Positions 16,022 to 24,912 of a DNA stretch of 64,000 bases are shown here, piece after piece. The stretch lies in assembly GCF_000716445.1 (NCBI RefSeq), contig NZ_JNWK01000019.1, positions 1 through 64,000 of the forward strand, read 5' to 3'. A model generated the notes under the pieces. That model was not told the DNA's origin, made no database searches, and saw nothing but the letters and a program-made list of their open reading frames with translations. The first letter of the stretch is position 1; the number at the start of each line of letters is the position of its first letter. The translations under genes and the position numbers were made by a program. This DNA comes from Streptomyces wedmorensis (lineage in GTDB: Bacteria > Actinomycetota > Actinomycetes > Streptomycetales > Streptomycetaceae).

Positions 16022-17470
16022 TCACTTCAGCGCCGCCGCCATCATCTTCTGCGCCACCGGCGCCGCCAGGCCGTTGCCGCTGACCTCGGAGCGGGCGGCG
16101 CCCGAGTCCTCGATCAGCACCGCGACGGCGACCTGCTTCCCGGTGGAGGGGTCCTTGGCGTAGGAGGTGAACCAGGCGTACGGCGTCTTGCTGTTGTTCT
16201 CGCCGTGCTGCGCGGTGCCGGTCTTGCCGCCGACCTCGGCGCCGGCCACGGCGGCGTTGCTGCCCGTGCCCTGCTCGACCACGGTCACCATGGCGCTCCG
16301 CAGCTGCTCGGCCGTCGACGAGGAGACGATCCGCTCGGTGTCCCCGTCCTTGAACGAGGTCAGCGCGTCGCCGTCGGAGTCGACGACCTTCGACACCATG
16401 TGCGGGGCCGCGAGGAGGCCGTCGTTGGCGATCGCCGCCGACACCATCGCCATCTGGAGCGGGGTGGCCGTGACGTCGAACTGCCCGATGCCGGTCAGCG
16501 CCGTCTGGGCCTTGTCCACGCCGGAGGGGTACACGCTGGCGTAGGCACGCACCGGTACGTCGAGCGCGTCGTCGTTGAAGCCGAACTTCTCCGCCATCGC
16601 CTTCACCTTGTCCTGCCCCAGGTCGACGGCCATCTTCGCGAAGACGTTGTTGCAGGAGTACCGCAGCGCCGTGCGGATCGTGGCGTTCTCGCAGGGCGCG
16701 GACGCGTTCTCGTTGGGCAGGACCCTGCGGGTGCCCGGCAGCGTGTACGGGTCGGGGCTCTCCGTCGCCGTGTCCACCGAGCCGTAGAGGCCGTCCTCCA
16801 GGGCCGCCGCCGCGACGACCAGCTTGAAGGTCGAGCCGGGCGGCAGCGGCTGGCGCAGCGCCCGGTTGACCATCGGCTTGTCCTCGTCGGTGGTCAGCGC
16901 CTTCCAGGCGTCGCCGTCCGTCGCCCCGGCGATCTTCGACGGGTCGTAGGACGGGGTGGACACCATGGCGAGGAGCCGGCCGGTCGCCGGGTCGATCGCG
17001 ACGGCCGCGCCCTTCTTGCTCCCGAGCGCCCGGTAGGCGGCCTTCTGGACGTCCGGGTCGATCGTGGTGACGACCGTGCCCGGCGCCTGCTGCTTGCGCG
17101 TGACGGCGTCCAGCGGGCTCTTCAGCCGGTCGTCGGTGCCGTCCAGGACGTCGGAGTAGATGCCCTCCAGCTGCGTGGCGCCGTAGGCCTGCGAGCTGTA
17201 GCCGGTGACCGCCGCGTACAGCTCGCCGTCCGTGTACGTGCGCTGGTAGGCGAGGTCCCCTCCCTTCGTCTTCCTCGAGCCGGTGACCGGCGAACCGGTC
17301 ACGACGATGTCGCCCAGCGGCTGCGCGTACTGCGCGATCGTCTTCCGCCGGTTCTTCGAGTCGTCCGCGAGCGCCTTGCCTTCGTACGCCTGCACCCAGG
17401 TGGCCCGGCCCAGCAGGGCGAGCACCAGGATGAGGACGAAGACCGACGTGTGCCTGATCGTCTTGTTCAT
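16022..17470 (-). CDS. Class B penicillin-binding protein (PbpA-like transpeptidase)
   Basis: 482 residues. A single N-terminal signal-anchor (HTSVFVLILVLALLGRATWVQAY) places the enzyme outside the membrane. A short dimerisation region is followed by the transpeptidase domain: PGSTFK gives Ser213 and Lys216, YSCNN gives the SxN motif at 272-274, and GGKTGTAQ the KTG motif at 416-418. It crosslinks peptidoglycan. The length and motifs match PbpA of the actinobacterial ftsW/rodA-pbpA locus, but here it stands alone with no SEDS partner, so it is probably a secondary paralogue, several of which Streptomyces carry. It diverges from the anchored protein gene at 17654. Confidence 0.88.
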   Translation of the reverse strand: MNKTIRHTSVFVLILVLALLGRATWVQAYEGKALADDSKNRRKTIAQYAQPLGDIVVTGSPVTGSRKTKGGDLAYQRTYTDGELYAAVTGYSSQAYGATQLEGIYSDVLDGTDDRLKSPLDAVTRKQQAPGTVVTTIDPDVQKAAYRALGSKKGAAVAIDPATGRLLAMVSTPSYDPSKIAGATDGDAWKALTTDEDKPMVNRALRQPLPPGSTFKLVVAAAALEDGLYGSVDTATESPDPYTLPGTRRVLPNENASAPCENATIRTALRYSCNNVFAKMAVDLGQDKVKAMAEKFGFNDDALDVPVRAYASVYPSGVDKAQTALTGIGQFDVTATPLQMAMVSAAIANDGLLAAPHMVSKVVDSDGDALTSFKDGDTERIVSSSTAEQLRSAMVTVVEQGTGSNAAVAGAEVGGKTGTAQHGENNSKTPYAWFTSYAKDPSTGKQVAVAVLIEDSGAARSEVSGNGLAAPVAQKMMAAALK

Positions 17471-17653
17471 CGCACCTATGGGGACGAACGGGCCGGCGGC
17501 GGACGTTCCGGCTGTGTCCCGTTTCTCAGCGAACCTTCATGTCCCGGGCGGCCCCGTGTCCCCCCTGCCGGTCACGACGCCCCGACCCGCGTATGTGATC
17601 ATGCTGGGGCCCCGGGGGAGGGGCCGGAGACGCGTCGGGCGGGGGAGTCGGTT

Positions 17654-18736
17654 GTGAGTACGGGTACGGGCAGCGGCGGTCCCGGCGTGCCGGACGAGGT
17701 GTGGGAGGAGTTCCTGCGGACCTCGGCCGACGGTACGGCGGAAGCCCCGGAGGAGCCGTCGGCGCGGGCCCGCGAGGCGGCGGCCCGGCTGCGGGCCAGG
17801 CCCGCGGAACCACCGGCCTGGCGCGCGCACACTCCCGTACGCCCCCGGCGGAGGAAGGGCTGGTACGTGGCGGGGCTCGTGGCCTCGCTGGCCCTGCTCG
17901 TCGTGGCCGTGGACCCGGGAGGGTTCGTCGGATGGTCGGGCGACGACGGCCCGGCGCGGCCCCTGGCGCAGGAGACGGCGCGGCCGGAGCAGGCACCGCC
18001 CCCGGAGCCGGGCGGGCGGGCCACCCTCGCCGAACCATTCAAGGGCTCGCCCGCGGTGCGCTGGGCGGACGGCACGGCCGGCATCACCGTGCCCGCCGCC
18101 GAGGCGACCGGATGGATGACGAAGACGGAGGTCGCGCGGGCGCTCGCGCGAACCCGCGACTTCCTCGCCGCCGGCAGCCTGGATCCGGCGGTGCTGCGGG
18201 GCGGACGCCCCGAGAAGGCGATCGCCCTCATCAACCCGCACCAGCCGGACATGAAGGCCTTCGTGTCGACCGCGCTGCGCGCACCCGACGCGGACCACGA
18301 CCCGCTGTCGCTCTTCAGCCGCTTCGACCCGGCACAGGCCCGTGTCGTCGGGGACGTCGTCAGGACCCGGGGGCACCTCACCTACCGGGAGGGCGAGCGC
18401 GGGGCCCTGGAGGTGACCGCCGACGTCACCTACGTCTACCCGGTCGCCCCGGCGGGCGGCGGCGACGAGGTCGTGCGCGTGATCGTGCGGCGGGAGACCG
18501 TGGTGAGCTGGGACGACCCGGCGAAGGTGAAGACGGAGAAGGGAACCCTCACCGTCCTCTCGCACCGGGCCGACACCACCAACGGCGGGTGCGACGACCC
18601 CACCGGCTACTTCCGGCCCGAGTTCGGCGGCGGAGGATCCGGCGCCGGCACGAGCGGCCGCACGGTCGATCCCTACGACCGCACGGCGCCACTGGCCGAC
18701 GCCGAGGCCGGCTGCGGCACCGCCACACGCTCCTGA
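17654..18736 (+). CDS. Membrane-anchored protein of unknown function
   Basis: 360 residues. A charged cytoplasmic N-terminus (DEVWEEFLRTSADG) precedes a single transmembrane helix at ~69-87 (GWYVAGLVASLALLVVAVDP), and a large extracytoplasmic part follows. The external domain begins PFKGSPAVRWADGTAGI and contains repeated beta-strand patterns (LEVTADVTYVYPVAP, VVRVIVRRETVVSW). Two cysteines near the C-terminus (GGCDDPTGYF, EAGCGTA) could form a disulfide. Similar proteins are common in Streptomyces but I know no assigned function. GTG 17654 has GGGGGAG upstream. Divergence from a penicillin-binding protein hints at an envelope role. Confidence 0.75.
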   Translation: MSTGTGSGGPGVPDEVWEEFLRTSADGTAEAPEEPSARAREAAARLRARPAEPPAWRAHTPVRPRRRKGWYVAGLVASLALLVVAVDPGGFVGWSGDDGPARPLAQETARPEQAPPPEPGGRATLAEPFKGSPAVRWADGTAGITVPAAEATGWMTKTEVARALARTRDFLAAGSLDPAVLRGGRPEKAIALINPHQPDMKAFVSTALRAPDADHDPLSLFSRFDPAQARVVGDVVRTRGHLTYREGERGALEVTADVTYVYPVAPAGGGDEVVRVIVRRETVVSWDDPAKVKTEKGTLTVLSHRADTTNGGCDDPTGYFRPEFGGGGSGAGTSGRTVDPYDRTAPLADAEAGCGTATRS

Positions 18737-18785
18737 CCCGGTGGGGCGACGGCGCCCGGGCCGGGTGGAAAGGTGACCGCTCGCG

Positions 18786-19445
18786 TCACCCCGTGCGGAC
18801 GAACCCCGACTCGTACGCCAGGATCACCGCCTGCGTGCGGTCGCGGGCGCCGAGCTTGGCGAGGACCGCCGCCACGTGGGTCTTCACGGTGGCCGGGCCG
18901 ACACCGATGCGGTCGGCTATCTCGGCGTTGGTGAGACCGGTCGCGACGAGCCGGAGGACCTCGGCCTCGCGGTCGGTCAGGCGGGCGGCCCAGGCCGGCG
19001 CGGCCGGCGGCCGGTGGCGGGCGTGTTCGGCGGCGAGGCACCGCACGGCGGCCGGATAGAGGAGCGAGTCGCTGCGCGCGACCAGGCGCACGGCGCTCAC
19101 CAGCTCCTCCGCGGCGGCCCGCTTCAGCAGGAACCCGGCGGCGCCGACGCGCAGCGCGTCGTACACGTACGAGTCGTTCTCGAAGGTCGTGACGACGACG
19201 ATCCGGGGCGCGTCCGCCATCCCGGCGAGGATCTGCTCGGTGGCCCGGATGCCGTCGATCTCCGGCATGCGGACGTCCATCAGCACCACGTCGGGCCGCT
19301 CGGCGCGCACCACCGAGACCGCCTCGGCGCCGGTGGCCGCCTCGCCGACGACCGCCAGGTCGGGCTCGGCGTCGAGGATGACCCGCAGGGCGGTCCTGAC
19401 CATCCGCTCGTCGTCGGCGAGCACGACCCTGATCGGGGCGCTCAC
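18786..19445 (-). CDS. NarL/LuxR-family response regulator
   Basis: 219 residues. The receiver domain has the acidic pair DD at 11-12, the phosphoacceptor Asp57 in VVLMDVRMPE and the Thr/Lys positions (VVTTF, LLKRA). The C-terminal LuxR helix-turn-helix is LTDREAEVLRLVATGLTNAEIADRIGVGPATVKTH. GTG 19445 overlaps the stop of the histidine kinase gene (GTGA), so the pair is translationally coupled. Targets are unknown; the co-transcribed membrane protein suggests autoregulation of the operon. Confidence 0.92.
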   Translation of the reverse strand: MSAPIRVVLADDERMVRTALRVILDAEPDLAVVGEAATGAEAVSVVRAERPDVVLMDVRMPEIDGIRATEQILAGMADAPRIVVVTTFENDSYVYDALRVGAAGFLLKRAAAEELVSAVRLVARSDSLLYPAAVRCLAAEHARHRPPAAPAWAARLTDREAEVLRLVATGLTNAEIADRIGVGPATVKTHVAAVLAKLGARDRTQAVILAYESGFVRTG

Positions 19446-20680
19446 CGGGGAATCCTGACCGCGAGGCGCCAGACGCCGTCCACCGGGCCCGCCTCGACGG
19501 TGCCGCCGAGCAGCCGGGCCCGCTCGCCGACCCCGCGCAGGCCACGCCCGCCGTGCGGGCGGGCGACCGGCGGCCGTTCGGGCAGGGGGTTCTCCATGGT
19601 GATCTCCAACTCCTCGGTGCGTGCGTCGAGTCGTACGGCGACGGGCTCGCCGCCCGCGTGCCGGGCCGCGTTCGTCAGCCCTTCCTGGACGATCCGGTAC
19701 GCCTCGCGGGACAGCGCCTCGGATACGGGGTCCAGGTCCCCCGCCACGGTCAGCGCCACCCGCGGCCCCGCGCCCCGCACCAGGGCCTCCAGGGCGTCGA
19801 GCCCGGGGCCCGGGCCCGCCGCGGCCGCCTGCCCTTCGTCCCGCAGGAGCCCCAGGACCCAGTCCAGCTCCCCGACCGTGCGCCGGGTGGTCTCCTCGAT
19901 GGCGGTCAGCGCCTCCCGGACGAACCCCAGGTCGGCCCCGTCGCCGTCCAGGACCCGGCGGGCCGCGCCCGCCTGGAGGGTGACCGCGCTCAGCGCGTGA
20001 CCGACCGAGTCGTGCAGCTCCCGGGCGAGGCGGTTGCGGGACTCCGCCTCCGCCGCCCGGCGCTCCGCCGCCGCGAGCCGGTCGGCCGGGCTCGGCCCGA
20101 GGAGCCGGGGCGCCTGCCGGGCGAGCAGCGCACCGGCGGCCGCCGCCACGGCGGCCAGGGCGAGCAGCATGAGCAGTCCGGCCGGAAGGCCCGCCCAGAT
20201 CCACCCGGGCCGGTCGAGCCCCCACAGCCGGCCGAGCTCGGACTCCCGGAGCGCGGGTGAGAACGGCAGCGCCATCACCGAGACCGCGAACGGCGGCAGG
20301 GCCAGGGTCGCCCCGCTGACCAGCGCCCCGCATCCCAGGTGCAGGCTGAACCAGCCGGCCGTCCTGGCCTTCGCCGTCCGTCCGCGCGCCGGGCCGTCCG
20401 CGAACCGGTCCGCCGGCACCCCGCACAGCGTCCGCGCCGCCGCCACCGACATCGGCCGGGCCAGCGGGAACAGCGCGGTGACGGCGGCGAGCGGCAGCCC
20501 CGCCGCGTACGCCCCTGACTGGACGCCCAGGCTGCCGGTGAAGATGCCGCCGCCGTCGAGCAGGGGCGCCACCACCAGCGAGCCGACCATCCAGAAGGGC
20601 ATGAACAGCGCGCCGCCCAGGATCAGATGGAGCCAGCGGAGTCTGGCCCGCTGCCCGAACAGGGCCGCGACCGGTCTCAC
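19442..20680 (-). CDS. Sensor histidine kinase, HisKA_3 type
   Basis: 412 residues. Four hydrophobic segments in the first ~190 residues form a membrane sensor with little external sequence. The dimerisation helix carries His223 in ARELHDSVGHALSAVTLQ, followed by a GHKL ATPase with NAARHAGG and HGGRGLRGVGERARLLGG. It phosphorylates the response regulator encoded immediately downstream. GTG 20680 overlaps the stop of the upstream membrane protein gene (GTGA). The lack of a large external domain suggests sensing within the membrane or through the neighbouring membrane protein. Confidence 0.9.
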   Translation of the reverse strand: MRPVAALFGQRARLRWLHLILGGALFMPFWMVGSLVVAPLLDGGGIFTGSLGVQSGAYAAGLPLAAVTALFPLARPMSVAAARTLCGVPADRFADGPARGRTAKARTAGWFSLHLGCGALVSGATLALPPFAVSVMALPFSPALRESELGRLWGLDRPGWIWAGLPAGLLMLLALAAVAAAAGALLARQAPRLLGPSPADRLAAAERRAAEAESRNRLARELHDSVGHALSAVTLQAGAARRVLDGDGADLGFVREALTAIEETTRRTVGELDWVLGLLRDEGQAAAAGPGPGLDALEALVRGAGPRVALTVAGDLDPVSEALSREAYRIVQEGLTNAARHAGGEPVAVRLDARTEELEITMENPLPERPPVARPHGGRGLRGVGERARLLGGTVEAGPVDGVWRLAVRIPR

Positions 20681-21672
20681 GCCTCGGCGCTCCGGCGCCG
20701 CAGGAACAGCGCCACGCACGCGGCGAGAAGGAACCCGGTGATCATTTCGCCAGCGTAGGACAGTTGTACGAGCTCGGGGACGCGCTTGGTCGGATCGGGG
20801 TCCGGCAGCAGCGCGACGAGCGACAGGTAGGCGCCCCAGCAGCCCACGGTGCCCGAGGTGGTCCAGGCCAGCGCCAGCGTGGTGCGGACCCGGAGCCGGG
20901 CGGGCCGGCGCAGGACGAGGAAGAGGGTCGAGGCGACGGCGACGACGATGAAGGCGATCCACTGGGCCTCCAGGACGTAGAAGTCGGAGTCGCGTTCGGC
21001 GATGCGCCGGGCGGACAGCCCCGTGGTCGAGCCGGCGGCCCACAGCAGGTGGAGGGAGGCGGGCAGGAGCGCGACCACCGCGCCGCCGACGGCGAGGGCC
21101 CGTGCCCCGGATCCGGACGTGCGGGCGGACAGCTCGCCGAGCCTGCCCCGCCAGATGTGACCCCAGCGGTCCCGGGCGTACAAGGCGAAGAGGGTGCCCA
21201 GGGCGAGGCCCTGGAGTGTGAAGCCGCCGTAGACGACGGCGAAGACCCAGTCGTCCAGGAAGGGTTCGCTCGGCGCGGCGGCCTTCTCGGCGCCGGAGAC
21301 GAGGGCGACCGCGAGTTGCACCGGGTAGCCGGTCATGATCGGGGCGAGGAGTCCGGTCGCCGCCCACATGGGGAGGGAGAGCAGCCAGGCGGGGAAGCGC
21401 CGGCCCCAGTCCTGGGTGAGCAGCAGGGCGAGGACGACGACGAGGACGTCGGCGACCACGGAGACCGAGTTGGCGATCGCCATCATCTGCCGGTGTTCCA
21501 GGAGCGCGCTCCCGGCGGGGATGCCGATCTCGCTGCCGGCCACCCAGGCGACCTTGAGCGTGATGTACGGGAGGCAGGCGAGGATCGCGAGGACGCGCAG
21601 CACGCGGCGGAGGGTGCCGGGCCGGTGGTCGGCGCCGGGCGCCGGGGCGGGGAGGTGCGCGGTCTGTGTCAT
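20677..21672 (-). CDS. Polytopic membrane protein coupled to a two-component system
   Basis: 331 residues with about eight hydrophobic segments (for example VLAILACLPYITLKVAWVAG, SVVADVLVVVLALLLT, LAVGGAVVALLPASLHLLW, GEMITGFLLAACVALFL). No transporter or enzyme motif is recognised. It is the first gene of a three-gene unit with a histidine kinase and a response regulator, each joined by a four-base overlap. Such membrane proteins may act as a signal partner or as the output of the system. Proteins of similar design accompany NarL-type systems in other Streptomyces; function unknown. Confidence 0.75.
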   Translation of the reverse strand: MTQTAHLPAPAPGADHRPGTLRRVLRVLAILACLPYITLKVAWVAGSEIGIPAGSALLEHRQMMAIANSVSVVADVLVVVLALLLTQDWGRRFPAWLLSLPMWAATGLLAPIMTGYPVQLAVALVSGAEKAAAPSEPFLDDWVFAVVYGGFTLQGLALGTLFALYARDRWGHIWRGRLGELSARTSGSGARALAVGGAVVALLPASLHLLWAAGSTTGLSARRIAERDSDFYVLEAQWIAFIVVAVASTLFLVLRRPARLRVRTTLALAWTTSGTVGCWGAYLSLVALLPDPDPTKRVPELVQLSYAGEMITGFLLAACVALFLRRRSAEA

Positions 21673-21844
21673 GGCTCCAGACTCCCGCCCGGACCGGCCC
21701 TCCTACCTCCTTCCCACAGGGGAACCGCCTCCCCCGCCCGGGGGAGAGGGGCTCCTCCTTCCGCGGCCCCCGACCGCTGCCGACGCCCTGCCCACGACCC
21801 CTCGCTCGCAGTCGCGCCCCGCCCGGGGGCGGGCGCCACGAGGA

Positions 21845-21912
21845 ATTGACCCATCAATTCGAAGATCGATTGCCCCCTGTCGAAGGGTCAATGGCGCCCT
21901 AGAGTAGTGATC
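21845..21912 (+). promoter_or_regulatory. Cupin gene promoter with inverted repeats, probably leaderless
   Basis: ATTGACCC (21845-21852) and GGGTCAAT (21885-21892) form a perfect 8-bp inverted repeat. Between them is a second imperfect one, CAATTCGA...TCGATTG (21855-21872). A TAGAGT -10 box at 21900-21905 lies seven bases before ATG 21913, with TGTCGA 16 bp upstream as a weak -35. The spacing predicts a transcript starting at or next to the ATG. The inverted repeats are likely operator material for an unidentified regulator. Confidence 0.55.
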
Positions 21913-22410
21913 ATGAACGAGATCGAGACCTTCGCCCCGCTCCTGACCCGCGCCGCCACCGCCGAGACCGCCGCCGACCCGAGCAGCGTGATGACCCTCC
22001 TCGCCGACTCCGACACCACCGGCGGACAGCTCACCAGCTACCGCTCCTCGTTCGCGAAGGGCGCGGTCGGGGCCCCGGCGCACTTCCACACCAAGGCCTC
22101 GGAGATGTTCTTCGTGCTCGGCGGCTCGCTCCAGGTCCTGGTCGGCGAGGAGCTGACCGTCCTGGAACAGGGCGACTTCCTCCTCGTCCCGCCGCACACC
22201 CCGCACGCCTTCGCGGCGGCGCCCGGCGCCGAGGCCGACGTGCTCTTCACGTTCACGCCCGGCATGGCCCGCTTCGACTACCTCCGCCTCCTCGGCCGGG
22301 TCATGCGCGGCGAGGCGAGCTTCGAGGAGATCAAGGCGTCCTCGGAGCAGTACGACAACCACTACGTCGACAGCCCGGTCTGGCAGCAGGCCCTCGCCGA
22401 CCGCGCCTGA
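21913..22410 (+). CDS. Cupin-domain protein
   Basis: 165 residues with one double-stranded beta-helix. Metal-ligand motif 1 is PAHFHTKASEMFFVLGG (His57, His59, Glu64) and motif 2 is VPPHTPHAF near 100. Such small cupins act as quercetinase-like dioxygenases, isomerases or ligand binders; which one cannot be told. No ribosome binding site precedes ATG 21913, and the -10 box position suggests leaderless translation. GTG 21907 is an alternative. It converges with the IclR gene and stands alone. Confidence 0.8.
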   Translation: MNEIETFAPLLTRAATAETAADPSSVMTLLADSDTTGGQLTSYRSSFAKGAVGAPAHFHTKASEMFFVLGGSLQVLVGEELTVLEQGDFLLVPPHTPHAFAAAPGAEADVLFTFTPGMARFDYLRLLGRVMRGEASFEEIKASSEQYDNHYVDSPVWQQALADRA

Positions 22411-22448
22411 CCACGCGGTCGGCGCGATCGGGCGGCGGGCCGCTTGCG

Positions 22449-23219
22449 TCAGAGTCGGCGCGTCGCGAGCGTCAGCCGGTCGCGCGCGTCGAACAGCGCG
22501 TCCTTGATCATCTGCTCGTGGGCCGGGGTGAGCCGCGCCACCGGCACCGAGCAGCTGATCGCGTCCCGGGCCGGGGTCCGGTACGGGATGGCGACGCCGA
22601 AGCAGCGGAGGCCGAGGGTGTTCTCCTCGCGGTCCACCGCGTAGCCCTGCTCGCGGATGACGCCCAGCTCCTCGATGAGCTGCTCGCGGTCGGTGATCGT
22701 GTGCTCGGTCAGCGCCGGCAGGGTCTCCGGGAGCAGCTTGCGCACCTGCTCGTCGCTGTGGGTGGCGAGCAGCGCCTTGCCCAGCGAGGTCGAGTGCGCG
22801 GGCAGCCGACGCCCGACCCGGGTGAACGGCCGCAGGTAGTGCTGGGACTGGCGGGTCGCCAGGTAGACCACGTTGGTGCCGTCGAGGCGCGCCAGGTGGA
22901 TGGTCTCGGTGGTGTCGTCGGACAGCCGGTCCAGGGTGGGCCGGGAGGCGGCCACCACCTCGTCGCCGTCGATGTACGAGGTGCCGACGAGCAGCGCCCG
23001 CACCCCGATGCCGTACCGGGTGCCGGTGGAGTCCGTCTCCACCCAGCCCAGCTCGACCAGGGTGCGCAGCAGCATGTACAGGCTGGACTTGGGGTAGCCG
23101 ACGGCCTCCTGGACGGCGGCGAGCGAGTGCATGCCGGGGCGCCCGGCGAAGTACTCGAGCAGTTCCACGGTCCGCACCGCGGACTTCACCTGTGCCCCAC
23201 CCGCGTCGGCAGTCGCCAT
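22449..23219 (-). CDS. IclR-family transcriptional regulator
   Basis: 256 residues. The N-terminal winged helix (~12-70: KSAVRTVELLEYFAGRPGMHSLAAV, then YPKSSLYMLLRTLVELGWVE) is followed by the IclR effector domain with THSDEQVRKLLP and REQGYAVDREENTLGLRCFGVAI. It matches regulators of sugar-acid catabolism in actinobacteria in overall design. ATG 23219 has GAGGG upstream. It diverges from the KGSADH gene, and the intergenic region contains two GTTC-N8-GAAC palindromes typical of IclR operators. It probably represses KGSADH until a pathway intermediate such as KDG or a keto-aldarate binds. Confidence 0.87.
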   Translation of the reverse strand: MATADAGGAQVKSAVRTVELLEYFAGRPGMHSLAAVQEAVGYPKSSLYMLLRTLVELGWVETDSTGTRYGIGVRALLVGTSYIDGDEVVAASRPTLDRLSDDTTETIHLARLDGTNVVYLATRQSQHYLRPFTRVGRRLPAHSTSLGKALLATHSDEQVRKLLPETLPALTEHTITDREQLIEELGVIREQGYAVDREENTLGLRCFGVAIPYRTPARDAISCSVPVARLTPAHEQMIKDALFDARDRLTLATRRL

Positions 23220-23291
23220 GACCCTCGCCCCTTTTCCGTTGTCCGGTCGCCCACCCCGTCGCCCACCGGACGCCCCGGCCGAGCGGTGCCC

Positions 23292-23370
23292 TTGTGGAGA
23301 CGGCCGGGCCGTCAATAGAGTCCCGCCCAGATGCGTTCATCTACGGGAACTGTGTTCAGAATAGCGAACA
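23292..23370 (+). promoter_or_regulatory. KGSADH promoter with two IclR-type operators
   Basis: TTGTGG (23292-23297) and TAGAGT (23316-23321), 18 bp apart, point to the dehydrogenase gene. Downstream are GTTC-N8-GAAC at 23335-23350 and TGTTC-N8-GAACA at 23353-23370, 19 bp centre to centre, which places them on the same helix face within about two turns. IclR regulators often bind such tandem palindromes. The cognate regulator is most likely the divergent gene. Confidence 0.65.
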
Positions 23371-23381
23371 GGGGCGTGGCG

Positions 23382-24884
23382 GTGGCGGCAGAACCAGTGT
23401 GGAGTGTGGACCCCAGGACGGGGAAGCCGCGCGAGCAGGTTGCGGTGGAGGCCACAGCGGAGGAGGTCGACCGGGCCGTACGGTCCGCCCACGCCACCCG
23501 CGAGGCACTCGCCGACCGCGTCGTGCGGGCCGCCTTCCTCCGTACCGCCGCCGACCTCCTCGACGGGGCCGGCGAGCAGATCGCCGAGGCCGCCGACGCC
23601 GAGACGGCCCTGGGTCCCGTCCGTCTCGGCGGTGAACTCGCCCGTACGACCGCCCAGTTGAGGGCGTTCGCCGACGTCGTCGAGGAAGGTTCCTTCCTCG
23701 ACGTCCGGATCGACCTCCCCGACCCCGGAGCCACCCCGCCGCGGCCCGACCTGCGCCGCTGGAAGATCCCGCTCGGCGTCGTCGCCGTCTACGCCGCCAG
23801 CAACTTCCCGCTCGCCTTCTCCGTCCCCGGCGGTGACACCGCCAGCGCCCTCGCCGCCGGCTGCCCCGTGGTCGTCAAGGCCCACCCCGACCACCCGGCG
23901 ACCTCCGAGCTCTGCGCATCCCTGCTGCGCCGGGCCGCCGCCAAGACCGGCCTCCCCGAGGACGTCGTCGTCCTCGTCCACGGCTTCGACGCGGGCGTCG
24001 GACTCGTCCGTCACCCGCTCGTCTCGGCGGCCGGCTTCACCGGCTCGATCCGCGGCGGCCGGGCGCTGTTCGACGCGGCCGTCACCCGGCCCGTCCCCAT
24101 CCCGTTCCACGGCGAACTCGGCTCCCTCAACCCCGTCGTGATCACCCCCGCCGCCGCCGGCGAGCGGGCCGAGGAGATCGGCGGCGGCCTGGCCGGCTCG
24201 ATGACCCTGGGCGCGGGCCAGTTCTGCACCAAGCCCGGCTTCGTCCTGGCCCCCCGCGGCGGGGACGGCGACCGCTTCCTCGCCGCGCTCACCGCCGCGG
24301 TCAGCGAGACCGAGCCCTCCGTGATGCTCGACCACCGGATGCGGGACGCCTTCGTCGCCGGGGTCGCCGAGCGCGCCGCGCTCACCGGGGTGCGCAGCGC
24401 CGTCACCCCCGGCGCCGGCGGCGAGCACACCGTCAGCGCCGGCGTCCTCGACGTCGACGCCGACCGGCTCGCCGAAGGCGCCCACCCCCTCCTCCTGGAG
24501 GAGTGCTTCGGACCCGTCACCGTCGTCGCCCGCTACGCCTCGCGCGAGGAGGTCAGCGCCGTCCTCGGCCTGCTGCCCGGCAACCTCACCGCCACCCTGC
24601 ACATCGCGACGGAGGCCGCCGAGGATCCCGACGCCGCCTCGCTGCTCGCCGAACTCACCCCGCTGGCCGGCCGCGTGCTCGTCAACGGCTGGCCCACCGG
24701 CGTCGCCGTCGCGCCCGCCCAGCACCACGGCGGCCCCTACCCGGCCACCACCTCCACCAGCACCTCGGTCGGCGCGACCGCGATCGAGCGCTGGCTCCGC
24801 CCCGTCACCTACCAGTCGACCCCCGACCACCTCCTCCCGCCGGAACTCCGCGACGGCAACCCGCTGGACGTGCCGAGGCGCTGA
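23382..24884 (+). CDS. 2,5-dioxovalerate (alpha-ketoglutarate semialdehyde) dehydrogenase
   Basis: 500 residues of the aldehyde dehydrogenase superfamily. The oxyanion/cofactor stretch is WKIPLGVVAVYAASNFPLAF, the catalytic Glu lies in FHGELGSLNPVV, and the nucleophilic Cys in LGAGQFCTKPGFV. FTGSIRGGRALFD and PAQHHGGPYPATTS are typical of the KGSADH group rather than general ALDHs. It oxidises 2-oxoglutarate semialdehyde to 2-oxoglutarate, the last step after KdgD (3441-4373). GTG 23382 is chosen because AGGGG lies seven bases upstream; GTG 23376 is possible. The gene is divergent from an IclR regulator and its promoter holds two IclR-type palindromes. Confidence 0.85.
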   Translation: MAAEPVWSVDPRTGKPREQVAVEATAEEVDRAVRSAHATREALADRVVRAAFLRTAADLLDGAGEQIAEAADAETALGPVRLGGELARTTAQLRAFADVVEEGSFLDVRIDLPDPGATPPRPDLRRWKIPLGVVAVYAASNFPLAFSVPGGDTASALAAGCPVVVKAHPDHPATSELCASLLRRAAAKTGLPEDVVVLVHGFDAGVGLVRHPLVSAAGFTGSIRGGRALFDAAVTRPVPIPFHGELGSLNPVVITPAAAGERAEEIGGGLAGSMTLGAGQFCTKPGFVLAPRGGDGDRFLAALTAAVSETEPSVMLDHRMRDAFVAGVAERAALTGVRSAVTPGAGGEHTVSAGVLDVDADRLAEGAHPLLLEECFGPVTVVARYASREEVSAVLGLLPGNLTATLHIATEAAEDPDAASLLAELTPLAGRVLVNGWPTGVAVAPAQHHGGPYPATTSTSTSVGATAIERWLRPVTYQSTPDHLLPPELRDGNPLDVPRR

Positions 24885-24912
24885 GCACGGTTCCGCCGAG
24901 CCCCGGCCGGGA

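Noticed and set aside
15743..17653. Long N-terminal extension of the 17654 gene
   Set aside because: This frame is antisense to the penicillin-binding protein gene; GTG 17654 has a proper ribosome binding site.
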